A DNA stretch of 43,739 bases, taken from positions 1 to 43,739 of the forward strand of contig NZ_JAKIKU010000019.1 of the NCBI RefSeq assembly GCF_023283985.1. The letters run 5' to 3'. Both the position numbers and the translations under genes were made by a program. The notes beneath the pieces were generated by a model, which had not been told where the DNA came from, did not search any database, and saw nothing but the letters and a program-made list of their open reading frames with translations. Source of the stretch: Shewanella electrodiphila. Its GTDB lineage: Bacteria; Pseudomonadota; Gammaproteobacteria; Enterobacterales; Shewanellaceae. Position 1 is the first letter of the stretch. Every line of letters begins with the position of its first letter. This document shows positions 25,632 to 33,173 of this stretch, in pieces.

Positions 25632-26539
25632 TGATGAATGCAGCGAGTCTTCCTAACAAAGTCTGTATTTTTGAAGTTGGCGCCCGTGATGGCTTACAAA
25701 ATGAAAAGGCTGTTAGCACCCAAGATAAACTGACCTTAATTGAGCAACTCGCCGATGCAGGGGTCAAGCGTATTGAAGCCGCCAGTTTTGTGTCGCCTAA
25801 ATGGGTGCCACAAATGGCTGATTCAGGTGACGTGCTTAAAACTGTCAAGCGTAAACAAGGCGTGGTCTACTCTGCTCTAACCCCCAATCTAAAAGGGCTG
25901 GAACTTGCACTTGACGCTGGCGCCGATGAAGTTGCCATCTTTGGCGCGGCATCTGAAAGCTTCAGTCAGCGCAATATCAACTGCTCTATTGAGGAGTCGA
26001 TAGCACGCTTTGAGCCAGTCATGGCACTGGCTAAGCAAAGAAACATCCCCGTTCGCGGCTATGTTTCCTGTGTCCTCGGTTGCCCTTACGAAGGTGACAT
26101 TGATATTAACGAAGTCGCCCGAGTGTCTGAAATACTTTACAAAATGGGCTGTTACGAGATTTCACTTGGCGACACCATAGGTGTTGGCACGCCCATTAAA
26201 GCCCGTAAGATGGTTGAAGCCGTTGCTAAATTAGTCCCGGTTGAAAAACTGGCGCTGCACTTTCATGACACCTACGGCCAAGCATTAGCTAATATCGCAG
26301 CCTGTTTAAGCACAGGCGTTAGCGTGATTGATTCATCCGTTGCAGGCCTTGGCGGTTGCCCGTATGCCAAAGGCGCATCAGGCAATCTTGCTACCGAAGA
26401 TGTGGTTTACATGCTGCACGGGATGGGCATCGAAACCGGCATTGATTTAACTAAGCTTGCTAAAGCAGGTCAGCAAATAAGCCACACTTTAGGCAGAACA
26501 ACAGGCTCAAAAGTGGCACAAGCTATTTGCGCAGAATAA
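25631..26539 (+). CDS. liuE: Hydroxymethylglutaryl-CoA lyase
   Basis: A 302-residue TIM-barrel lyase: HMG-CoA to acetyl-CoA + acetoacetate. The N-terminal GARDGLQNE holds the catalytic Arg19 and metal-binding Asp20, LHFHDTYG carries the metal-binding His residues (210, 212), and the signature SVAGLGGCPYAKGASGN has the active-site Cys243. The tandem ATG-ATG start at 25631 overlaps the liuD stop. It ends the liuABCDE run; scoAB begins 126 bp later and uses its product. Confidence 0.96.
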   Translation: MMNAASLPNKVCIFEVGARDGLQNEKAVSTQDKLTLIEQLADAGVKRIEAASFVSPKWVPQMADSGDVLKTVKRKQGVVYSALTPNLKGLELALDAGADEVAIFGAASESFSQRNINCSIEESIARFEPVMALAKQRNIPVRGYVSCVLGCPYEGDIDINEVARVSEILYKMGCYEISLGDTIGVGTPIKARKMVEAVAKLVPVEKLALHFHDTYGQALANIAACLSTGVSVIDSSVAGLGGCPYAKGASGNLATEDVVYMLHGMGIETGIDLTKLAKAGQQISHTLGRTTGSKVAQAICAE

Positions 26540-26665
26540 ACCGTTTTTAGCTAAGTAAGCTTTTTAGCTAATAAACTTTTTTGCTAATAAGTAATAAGTA
26601 GATAGCAGACCAAATACATCGCGATGGGCATTAATTGCCACTCGCGCAATACAGAAAAGGACAAG

Positions 26666-27385
26666 ATGATGGCAGGACTCAACAAAGTCGTTCACAGTTA
26701 CGATGAAGCCCTAAACGGCCTCAGTAATGATATGACCATTATGGTCGGCGGTTTCGGATTATGTGGCATTCCAGAAGGCCTGATTAATCACATGGTCAAA
26801 ATGGGCGTCACTGGATTAACCGCTATTTCAAATAATGCCGGTGTGGATGACTTTGGTTTAGGCTTGCTACTAAAAGAGCGCCAAATTGCCACGATGATCG
26901 CCTCTTATGTTGGTGAAAATGCCACTTTTGAGCAACAAATGTTGTCTGGTGAACTTAATGTCATCTTAACGCCACAAGGCACTTTAGCTGAAAAAATCCG
27001 TGCTGGCGGCGCTGGTATCCCTGCCTTTTTCACCGCTACTGGTTACGGCACACCGATTGCTGACGGTAAAGAAACCCGTGAAATCAAAGGCCGTCATTAC
27101 GTGCTTGAAGACTCATTGACCGCTGACTTTGCCCTTGTTCGAGCTTGGAAAGCTGACACCATGGGTAACTTAATCTTCCGTAAAACCGCAGCGAACTTTA
27201 ACCCTATGATGGCGACTGCTGGCAAAATCACCGTGGTAGAAGCTGAAGAAATTGTGCAGCCAGGTGAGTTAGACCCTAACCATATTCATACCCCAGGTAT
27301 TTACGTTGACCGCGTAATTCAAGCAAGTTTCGAGAAGCGCATCGAACAACGCACTGTCAAACCAAACGCAGCGGCAGCAAAATAA
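26666..27385 (+). CDS. scoA: 3-oxoacid CoA-transferase subunit A
   Basis: A 239-residue alpha subunit of a family I CoA transferase (AtoD/ScoA type) that moves CoA, probably from succinyl-CoA to acetoacetate. The motif GGFGLCGIPE (about residues 26-35) is the family glycine-rich site, and AGGAGIPAFFTATGYGT the second. The frame extends upstream to 26624, but AAAGG at 26656-26660 and the family N-terminus support the ATG at 26666. Its context after liuE says that it activates the acetoacetate made from leucine. scoB follows 10 bp later. Confidence 0.93.
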   Translation: MMAGLNKVVHSYDEALNGLSNDMTIMVGGFGLCGIPEGLINHMVKMGVTGLTAISNNAGVDDFGLGLLLKERQIATMIASYVGENATFEQQMLSGELNVILTPQGTLAEKIRAGGAGIPAFFTATGYGTPIADGKETREIKGRHYVLEDSLTADFALVRAWKADTMGNLIFRKTAANFNPMMATAGKITVVEAEEIVQPGELDPNHIHTPGIYVDRVIQASFEKRIEQRTVKPNAAAAK

Positions 27386-27395
27386 GGAGCAAGAC

Positions 27396-28052
27396 ATGGC
27401 ATTATCAAGAGAACAACTTGCTCAACGTGTAGCCCAAGAAATGCAAGATGGCTTTTACGTTAACTTAGGTATCGGTATTCCGACCTTAGTGGCTAACTAT
27501 ATTCCTGAAGGCATGAGCGTGATGCTGCAATCTGAAAATGGTTTATTAGGTATGGGTGAGTTCCCAACTGAAGACACCATAGATGCAGACCTTATCAATG
27601 CAGGTAAGCAAACCGTCACCGCTGTCGATGGCGCATCGTTTTTCTCATCAGCAGAAAGCTTTGCGATGATCCGCGGCGGCCATGTTGATTTAACCGTACT
27701 GGGCGCTTTTGAAGTCGATGTTAATGGTTCAATCGCCTCATGGATGATCCCTGGCAAGTTAATTAAAGGCATGGGCGGCGCCATGGATTTAGTGGCTGGG
27801 GCTGACAATATTATTGTCACCATGATGCATGCTGACAAAAAAGGTAACTCTAAGTTACTGCCTTTATGCGAGCTGCCTTTAACGGGTTATGGCTGCATTA
27901 AACGCGTGATGACTGACTTAGCCTTTATGGAAATCAAAGACGGCGCATTCCACTTGTTAGAGCGTGCCCCAGGAGTGTCGGTTGAAGAGATCCAATCTAA
28001 AACTGCGGGTAAGTTGGTGGTGCCAGAGCATGTACCAGAAATGGTGTTTTAA
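27396..28052 (+). CDS. scoB: 3-oxoacid CoA-transferase subunit B
   Basis: A 218-residue beta subunit that carries the catalytic glutamate (Glu47, in SENGLLGMG) forming the enzyme-CoA thioester. VNLGIGIPTLV (residues 22-32) is the family N-terminal motif. GGAG lies 7 nt before the ATG. Together with ScoA it converts acetoacetate to acetoacetyl-CoA for thiolysis. It is the last gene of the liu-sco run, and a terminator follows. Confidence 0.95.
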   Translation: MALSREQLAQRVAQEMQDGFYVNLGIGIPTLVANYIPEGMSVMLQSENGLLGMGEFPTEDTIDADLINAGKQTVTAVDGASFFSSAESFAMIRGGHVDLTVLGAFEVDVNGSIASWMIPGKLIKGMGGAMDLVAGADNIIVTMMHADKKGNSKLLPLCELPLTGYGCIKRVMTDLAFMEIKDGAFHLLERAPGVSVEEIQSKTAGKLVVPEHVPEMVF

Positions 28053-28091
28053 ATTGAATATGTGATTCAATTTAAATTAGATTAAAGACTA

Positions 28092-28120
28092 AAGCGGGCT
28101 TCATTGAAGTTCGCTTTTTT
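28092..28120 (+). terminator. Terminator of the liu-sco operon
   Basis: The stem AAGCG-GGCTTC / GAAGTTCGCTT with an ATT loop and two mismatches is followed by TTTTTT, 39 nt after scoB. Confidence 0.78.
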
Positions 28121-28177
28121 GTTTGGTGTGATTTAAGTTTTGGGGTGTTTTTAACAACAAAGATAACAGCAAAATCA

Positions 28178-28394
28178 AGGTCGTGGCGCTTCGCCCACAC
28201 CAGACCAAAAGGGAGTGAACGGCAACTCCCTCTTGGAACACCCACCCGCTCCAACGAAGTGTTTTTCCTCTGACTGACTAAGCCAATTAACTACCGCCTC
28301 AGAATCGCCATCCATGGCTCAATCTGAGGCTATGTCGGCGTCCTGCCTCCATCACGTCAATTAGCTTAACGTCATCGGACACTTCCAATGGAGG
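28178..28394 (-). repeat. Structured repeat, copy D (inverted)
   Basis: About 217 bp, reverse orientation relative to copies A-C. The outer arms CTCCATTGGAAGTGT (minus strand of 28379-28393) and ACACTTCGTTGGAG (28247-28260) pair; they use A-T where copies A and B use G-C. The second hairpin has arms at 28205-28216 and 28225-28236 (CCAAAAGGGAGT / ACTCCCTCTTGG). The shared core blocks CGCCGACATAGCC and CTGAGGCGGTAG are present. The three-prime hairpin seen in A-C is missing. No coding frame is evident. Confidence 0.85.
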
Positions 28395-28433
28395 ATATTT
28401 AACATTCATTACACTTATCAAAAAATATAGACC

Positions 28434-28823
28434 TTAACTGTCAAATGATAAGTTTGAACGCCAAACATTTCTTTTTCCATGTTCAATAATATCTATATAA
28501 CCTAGTGATTCTAATCTAGCTAATTGCTCCCTTATCACGCTTTTCACTGAACCGATTTCGAGAGCTAAGTCATTTTCTGAGGGCAAATTCTGACCAGATT
28601 TATAATGCTCATTTAAATATTCAAAAACAATCCTGAATTGGAAATGTTGGTTTAACATTTTATTCAATCTAACTTGAGATGCCACTCCGTCAATCAATGC
28701 GTTAAAAAGTTTTGGGTGTTCTATTTTATATTCTTCAAGGTTCAACTTTGGTGCTTCAATAACATCAGCTAGATGGGCTAAGTTTTTAAAACCTGTCAGT
28801 GTTAATTTTTCATCTAAATTCAT
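28434..28823 (-). CDS. Winged-helix DNA-binding protein, GntR-like
   Basis: A 129-residue protein. The C-terminal half (about residues 70-120) resembles a GntR-type winged helix: LPSENDLALEIG, SVIREQLARLESLGYI, then a basic wing (HGKRNVWR). The N-terminal half (1-65) has no recognised fold. Unlike normal GntR regulators, the DNA-binding part comes last and there is no effector domain. GGAACC precedes the ATG. It sits between inverted copies D and A of the structured repeat, next to a DUF2188 gene, so it looks like accessory cargo; a role in controlling that unit or a plasmid-like replication function is possible but unproven. Confidence 0.62.
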   Translation of the reverse strand: MNLDEKLTLTGFKNLAHLADVIEAPKLNLEEYKIEHPKLFNALIDGVASQVRLNKMLNQHFQFRIVFEYLNEHYKSGQNLPSENDLALEIGSVKSVIREQLARLESLGYIDIIEHGKRNVWRSNLSFDS

Positions 28824-28900
28824 AATGGTTCCTATTTATATAATGGATAATAGAGTTTAATAATCAGAATTCTTGCTTCTGACAGTTAATTTAAAATCAA

Positions 28901-29128
28901 TTACCCCTTAGGTGGAAATGGATCATTTCCGTGAGAATCCCGTTTGCGAATTCGACCATCTTGCCTATGAATAAATAATTCTGATTTCTGATTTTTTGCA
29001 ATCTCTCTTGCAACTTCTATTGCAGAAGATTGGGTAGTGTGTCGACTAGTGAACCTTTCGTTTCCAGCACCTTTAACTCCCCATCCACCTTCAGGATGTG
29101 GAATTGCATGTTGATTTTTTCTTGGCAT
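28901..29128 (-). CDS. DUF2188 family protein
   Basis: A 75-residue basic protein. HPEGGWGVKGAG, TQSSAIEVAREIAKNQKSELFIH and DGRIRKRDSHGNDPFPPKG are the hallmark stretches of DUF2188, complete from end to end. The function of the family is unknown; members occur widely in accessory DNA. AGAGG lies 5 nt before the ATG. It is probably upstream of and co-transcribed with the winged-helix gene (77-bp gap). Confidence 0.82.
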   Translation of the reverse strand: MPRKNQHAIPHPEGGWGVKGAGNERFTSRHTTQSSAIEVAREIAKNQKSELFIHRQDGRIRKRDSHGNDPFPPKG

Positions 29129-29277
29129 ATAAACCTCTGTTGTGAAATGCCTTTATATAGTAACAAAACAACCAAAAAACACAACATGTAGTGAAAACTA
29201 ACACCAAAAACACCATATATAGATTTCAAAGGGGGTGCTTTAGCCAAGATACCAATGAAACCTGCGGGCTCAATTCA

Positions 29278-29520
29278 CTCCGTTGGAAGTGTCTGAGGGC
29301 GTTTAGCTAATTTACGTGATGGAGGCAGGACGCCGACATAGCCTCAGTTGAGCCATGGATGGCGAATCTGAGGCGGTAGCAAATTTGCTTATTTAGCATG
29401 AAGATCAACACTTCGTCGGAGCGGCAAGGGATATCGAAAAGGGAAATGCTGTTGTTTCCCTTTCGTCTGGTGTGGGCGAAGCACCACGACTTTAAATCTT
29501 AGTGACCGCAAGTCATAACC
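29278..29520 (+). repeat. Structured repeat, copy A
   Basis: About 243 bp. The outer arms are CTCCGTTGGAAGTGT (29278-29292) and ACACTTCGTCGGAG (29408-29421). Hairpin 1 is CCTCAG...CTGAGG (29342-29372), hairpin 2 AAAGGGAAA-TGCTGTTG-TTTCCCTTT (29438-29463), then GTGGGCGAAGCACCAC and a three-prime TGAC-CGCAA-GTCA. It has no 51-nt insert (compare copy B) and no coding frame of note. Confidence 0.88.
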
Positions 29521-29580
29521 AACCATCCGTCAGAGTATACTTATTCGAAAGACTCCAATTTAACTTGCTGATTCAATGAT

Positions 29581-29873
29581 CTCCGTTGGAAGTGTCCGAA
29601 TGCGTTAAGCTAATTTACCTGATGGAGGCAGGTCATTCTCGTGCATCCCTGCACTACATGACATTCAGGCATCCTGCCTATCGACGCCGACATAGCCTCA
29701 GATTGAGCCATGGATGGCGAATCTGAGGCGGTAGTTAATTCGCTAATAAGTACGAGGTTAAACACTTCGTCGGAGCGGCAAAGGATATCGAAAAGGGAAA
29801 TGCTGTTGTTTCCCTTTCATCTGGTGTGGGCGAAGCGCCACGACTTTCATCCCAGTGACCGAAGGTCATAAAC
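29581..29873 (+). repeat. Structured repeat, copy B (with 51-nt insert)
   Basis: Same order of elements as copy A. The outer arms are at 29581-29595 and 29762-29775, hairpin 1 is CCTCAGATTG / GAATCTGAGG (29696-29728), hairpin 2 is identical to copy A, and the three-prime hairpin TGACC-GAA-GGTCA is at 29856-29868. Between GGAGGCAGG and ACGCCGACATAGCC it carries about 51 extra bases (about 29632-29682) that contain their own short hairpin GTGCATCCCTGCAC. Confidence 0.88.
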
Positions 29874-29881
29874 AAAACAAC

Positions 29882-30168
29882 ATGCCATTCAGGCATCCTG
29901 CCTATCGACGCCGACACAGCCTTAGATTGAGCCATGGCCGCTTTTTGACGTCCATGTCATCGCGACATTTGTATATCCTTATACTTCAGATACCAATCTA
30001 AGGCGGTAGTAAATTCGCTTAATTAAGCATAAGGATCAACACTTCGTCGGAGCGGCATGGGATGGTTCTTAGAAAGAGTAAGAGGGGGATTGCTGTTGTG
30101 TCCCCTCTTGGTCGGGAGTGGGTGGAATACCCACGACGTTGACTTTAGCAACCGTCAGGTTGTAAGCA
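29882..30168 (+). repeat. Structured repeat, copy C (left-truncated, divergent)
   Basis: It lacks the left outer arm and begins within the insert block also seen in copy B (CATTCAGGCATCCTGCCTATCG). Hairpin 1 is CCTTAGATTG (29920-29929) with CAATCTAAGG (29994-30003), with a different loop expanded to 64 nt. Hairpin 2 is AAGAGGGG / TCCCCTCTT (30080-30109) around the conserved TGCTGTTG. Then come GTGGGT-GGAAT-ACCCAC and the three-prime CAACC-GTCA-GGTTG. Many differences from A/B are paired. Confidence 0.85.
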
Positions 30169-30228
30169 AAACAAAGTAAACTTAATTAAAAACCAGTTAA
30201 ACCTACGAACAGGTTAGCCATAAACAAC

Positions 30229-30252
30229 AATGGCAACATGACTGTTGCCATT
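30229..30252 (-). terminator. Hairpin after the FKBP gene
   Basis: The perfect stem AATGGCAAC-ATGACT-GTTGCCATT lies two nt past the FKBP stop codon. The downstream minus-strand sequence GTTGTTTAT is only weakly T-rich. Confidence 0.65.
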
Positions 30253-30254
30253 CA

Positions 30255-30596
30255 TCAATCTCGTGTTAGCACTTCTAACAATTCGATTTCAAAGAATAGA
30301 TCAGAATTAGGCGGGATTTTATCGCCAATTTTGCGTTCGCCATAACCAAGGTGAGCAGGGACTGACAGTTGGCGTGTTCCGCCTACCTTCATTGGGTTGT
30401 CACCAATAATACCTTGATACCAACCTTGGATAACCCGTTTAGCGGAGATCACCACTTGAAAAGCTTCTGAGCTATCAAATACGCTGCCATCGGCTAATTT
30501 ACCGGTATATTTACAGGTGATTAGTGCACCTTTTTCTGCGGCTTTACCTTCACCAACCGTGATGTCGGTAATATTAAGTTCTGCAAGGGAAGTCAT
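30255..30596 (-). CDS. FKBP-type peptidyl-prolyl cis-trans isomerase
   Basis: A 113-residue single FKBP domain that catalyses prolyl isomerisation. Canonical blocks are YTGKLADGSVFDSS (residues 30-43), VIQGWYQGI, GGTRQLSVPAHLGYGER and the C-terminal PPNSDLFFEIELLEV. There is no signal peptide, so it is cytoplasmic. It lacks the insert-in-flap and His-rich tail of SlyD and is closer to the FklB/FkpA catalytic domain. It is monocistronic. Confidence 0.93.
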   Translation of the reverse strand: MTSLAELNITDITVGEGKAAEKGALITCKYTGKLADGSVFDSSEAFQVVISAKRVIQGWYQGIIGDNPMKVGGTRQLSVPAHLGYGERKIGDKIPPNSDLFFEIELLEVLTRD

Positions 30597-30986
30597 ACGA
30601 ATGCCTTTTCTATAAAATAATGCCGAGATTATAACAGCAAACGGGCATTATTCTGATGCTAAAAATAACTAAGAATCAGTTATTCAGCATCGTTTCTAAC
30701 CGCTAATTAACTTTTTCCAGCTAACCAATACATCTCCCTCAACCGCCCTATTCTCATCAATTTCAATTGTTCACTAAAACTGAATATCAGCTGAACCAAC
30801 TGGTAATTTAAATGAGTAATTACAACTATTTAATCTTACATCAAGCTTGTATCAAGTTGATGTCCTGATAATGAGTTATCGATTAAACCAACAGCTAACA
30901 CCTTTAAAATTATTTCTTAAAGATAGCGCTTTAACCTAAATAGATAAGCCAGTTTGTAAACCACAACCCTTTCAAGAGGACAAAAA
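30597..30986. other. Divergent promoter region (FKBP / gltS)
   Basis: 390 bp without a gene. The only structure noticed is an inverted repeat ACATCAA (30838-30844) / TTGATGT (30857-30863) about 125 bp before gltS, a possible regulator site of unknown identity. Confidence 0.4.
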
Positions 30987-32216
30987 ATGGAACCCCAGTT
31001 AGTCGAAGTGAAAGACTTCGTATCATTCACCTTAGCCATTATTACCTTATTTATTGGTAAAGGCATCATCTCGCAATATGAGGTGCTTAGAAAATACAGC
31101 ATACCCGAACCTGTTGTTGGCGGTTTTTTCTGCGCTATTATTGTCGGCGTTCTGTATTATGCCTTTGGACTTCAAATCGAATTTAACCTCGAAGTAAGAG
31201 ATATATTATTACTGTACTTTTTTGCGGGGATTGGTTTAAAAGCTGATTTTGCGACCTTAATTAAAGGCGGTAAACCGTTACTAATTTTACTATTTTTATC
31301 AAGCACCTTTATTATCCTGCAAAACGTCATGGGGGTAAGTGTTGCAAGCTTATTTGGCTTAGATCCTAAAGCCGGCTTAATGTCAGGTTCGATTTCTCTC
31401 ATCGGCGGCGTTGGAACCGCAATGGCTTGGACCCCAACCTTTGTTGAAGAGTTAGGCATTACCAACGCCAGTGAACTAGGCATAGCTTCAAATACCCTAG
31501 GTCTTATCGCAGCATGTGTTATTGGTGGCCCGATTGCCGCCTATTTAATGAAGCGTCATAAGGTCAAACCCAATCAAGATGATGAACTGGATATTGGTGC
31601 TAGCCATCAAGAAAACAGTAAATCAATTAAAGTCGATTATTTTGGGGTACTGCGCGCTTGGCTATGGCTTAATGTCACCTTGATAATAGGCTATTTTATT
31701 GATTTAGGTTTGCAAGGCGCAGGCCTTAAGTTACCTATGTTTGTCGCCTGTTTACTTGCAGGTATTATTATCGGCAACGTTGGTAGAGCGATACTGAATC
31801 GCAATCAAGACAGAGACCAAACCTACATTGAAGAAGCGTCAAGAGGGCTAAGCTTAATTCAAGATATTTGTTTAGGTATGTTCTTAACCATGGCGCTAAT
31901 GAGTCTTAAAATCTGGGAACTCGAGGGCAGCTTCGCTTACATCTCCGTTGTAATGACCTTACAAGTCATTCTGTCTGTTGTCTTTACCATTTTTGTCGTC
32001 TTTAGAATGATGGGTAAAGATTATGAAGCGGCAGTGATTTGTTCAGGTTTTGGCGGGGTAACCTTAGGCTCAACAGCAACTGCAATTGTTAATATGACTG
32101 CGGTATCACAGCAATATGGCGCCGCCCATAGAGCCTTTATTATCGTCCCTTTAGTGTGCGGGTTTTTCATCGACATCATCAATGCAATGATTATTAATAT
32201 GTTCGTGAGCTTTTAA
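30987..32216 (+). CDS. gltS: Sodium/glutamate symporter
   Basis: A 409-residue inner-membrane carrier for Na+-coupled glutamate uptake (ESS/GltS family). It has ten or more hydrophobic segments in two inverted halves. The family pore-loop sequences are SISLIGGVGTAMAW (about residues 134-147) and, in the second half, CSGFGGVTLGSTATAIVNM (about 352-370). YFFAGIGLKAD also matches GltS. AGAGGAC lies seven nt before the ATG. It is monocistronic, with its own terminator. Confidence 0.95.
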   Translation: MEPQLVEVKDFVSFTLAIITLFIGKGIISQYEVLRKYSIPEPVVGGFFCAIIVGVLYYAFGLQIEFNLEVRDILLLYFFAGIGLKADFATLIKGGKPLLILLFLSSTFIILQNVMGVSVASLFGLDPKAGLMSGSISLIGGVGTAMAWTPTFVEELGITNASELGIASNTLGLIAACVIGGPIAAYLMKRHKVKPNQDDELDIGASHQENSKSIKVDYFGVLRAWLWLNVTLIIGYFIDLGLQGAGLKLPMFVACLLAGIIIGNVGRAILNRNQDRDQTYIEEASRGLSLIQDICLGMFLTMALMSLKIWELEGSFAYISVVMTLQVILSVVFTIFVVFRMMGKDYEAAVICSGFGGVTLGSTATAIVNMTAVSQQYGAAHRAFIIVPLVCGFFIDIINAMIINMFVSF

Positions 32217-32246
32217 CTATCTCTCACACATTTTAAATTAACAAAA

Positions 32247-32280
32247 AGGCGAACCATTTTAGGTTCGCCTGTTGATTTTT
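32247..32280 (+). terminator. Terminator after gltS
   Basis: The stem AGGCGAACC-ATTTTA-GGTTCGCCT (32247-32270) is followed by GTTGATTTTT. Confidence 0.8.
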
Positions 32281-32437
32281 AACACTCGCTCGTTAGAGTT
32301 TATCCTAATTGAGTAAGCTCAAAGTGAATTAACTCAAAGCCAATTAAACCTGTAAATTTAACAGTATTTGCTATAGACCTGTGTTAAAAGCTTATGTAAA
32401 AGTTTCTGTTAAAAACCTTCGCATATAAATGCTATTT

Positions 32438-32893
32438 TTAAGCCTCTATAACAAAGCTACCTTGCATAATCGCCCAATGCCCAGGAAAGGAGCAAAAGAA
32501 TCGGTAAGCTGCACTGCTGTCTAACCCTTCAATACTAAAAGTGATTGATGTCTCTGCACCACCACCAATAACACCAGTATGTGCGATGACTCTGGTATCG
32601 TCTGGTTTAACATAACTGTGTTCAATACCTGCAGTCATTCCATCATTGGCGATTGCTTGTATATTCTCGGCCGTACTTAACACCCAATTATGTCCCATCG
32701 CAGATTTAGGTAACGTGCCTGAATGCTTCAGGTTTAAAGTTACTTGTTTACATGTTGCTGGTACAGCTAATGTTTTCTTATCAAATTGCATTGCATCATT
32801 GGCTGTAATAGTCAGTTCACAGTCATTAGCACTGACACTTAAACTTGCGAGAGTTAACGCTAGTGTCGCTGTTAACTTAGTAATGTGAGTCAT
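32438..32893 (-). CDS. Azurin (type 1 blue copper protein)
   Basis: A 151-residue precursor with a signal peptide that probably ends at SVSA (residues 19-22), giving a 129-residue mature protein, the standard azurin size. Copper ligands are His68 (GHNWV), Cys134, His139 and Met143 (CSFPGHWAIM), and the conserved disulfide is Cys25-Cys48. It is a periplasmic single-electron carrier, for example to nitrite reductase or peroxidase. GGGAG precedes the ATG. A Fur-like box lies 77 bp upstream. It is monocistronic with no obvious redox partner gene next to it. Confidence 0.95.
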   Translation of the reverse strand: MTHITKLTATLALTLASLSVSANDCELTITANDAMQFDKKTLAVPATCKQVTLNLKHSGTLPKSAMGHNWVLSTAENIQAIANDGMTAGIEHSYVKPDDTRVIAHTGVIGGGAETSITFSIEGLDSSAAYRFFCSFPGHWAIMQGSFVIEA

Positions 32894-32969
32894 ATTGCTC
32901 CCTTATAATATGGTATTGATTGCAGCAGCGCTGCTTAGCAAAGGCAGTCTAAATCAATAACAAGTAAAT

Positions 32970-32988
32970 GAGAATGATTATCAATAGT
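32970..32988. promoter_or_regulatory. Fur-box-like site between azurin and the M28 peptidase
   Basis: GAGAATGATTATCAATAGT matches 15 of 19 positions of the Fur consensus and includes an unbroken AATGATTATCA core. It is 77 bp upstream of the azurin ATG and 186 bp before the divergent peptidase start, so azurin is the likelier target. Confidence 0.6.
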
Positions 32989-33173
32989 AAATAAGTTAAA
33001 GATTAAATTAGCCTACTACGAATGTGACTGACTCAAAGTGATCATCAACAGTTCGGCAATATTGTTAATAACGCCATTGAAAATCAAGTTGTAACTTATC
33101 GTTACACTCGACACTTTCTCTCCGCCATCATACTGTTACAATGAATTTTCCCCCTAAATACTGGACGTAACCT

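Noticed and set aside
28072..28254. 60-codon minus-strand frame after scoB
   Set aside because: It spans the operon terminator and part of repeat copy D, so it is not a plausible gene.
29017..29247. 76-codon minus-strand frame overlapping the DUF2188 gene
   Set aside because: It is a shadow frame: the overlapping DUF2188 protein has complete family motifs and a good ribosome site.
29735..29935. 66-codon minus-strand frame across repeat copies B and C
   Set aside because: It lies wholly inside the structured repeats, has no ribosome site and is not maintained in copies A and D; the repeat's paired changes explain the sequence better than coding.
28178..30168. Reading the structured repeats as a CRISPR array, or as attC sites like those at 43 kb
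   Set aside because: The units are over 200 bp, with no short identical repeats or unique spacers, and the ends lack the AAC/GTT core boxes of attC sites.
30838..30863. Inverted repeat ACATCAA/TTGATGT upstream of gltS as a defined operator
   Set aside because: Seven-base arms in AT-rich DNA occur by chance and fit no regulator consensus I know; it is mentioned only in the gap entry.
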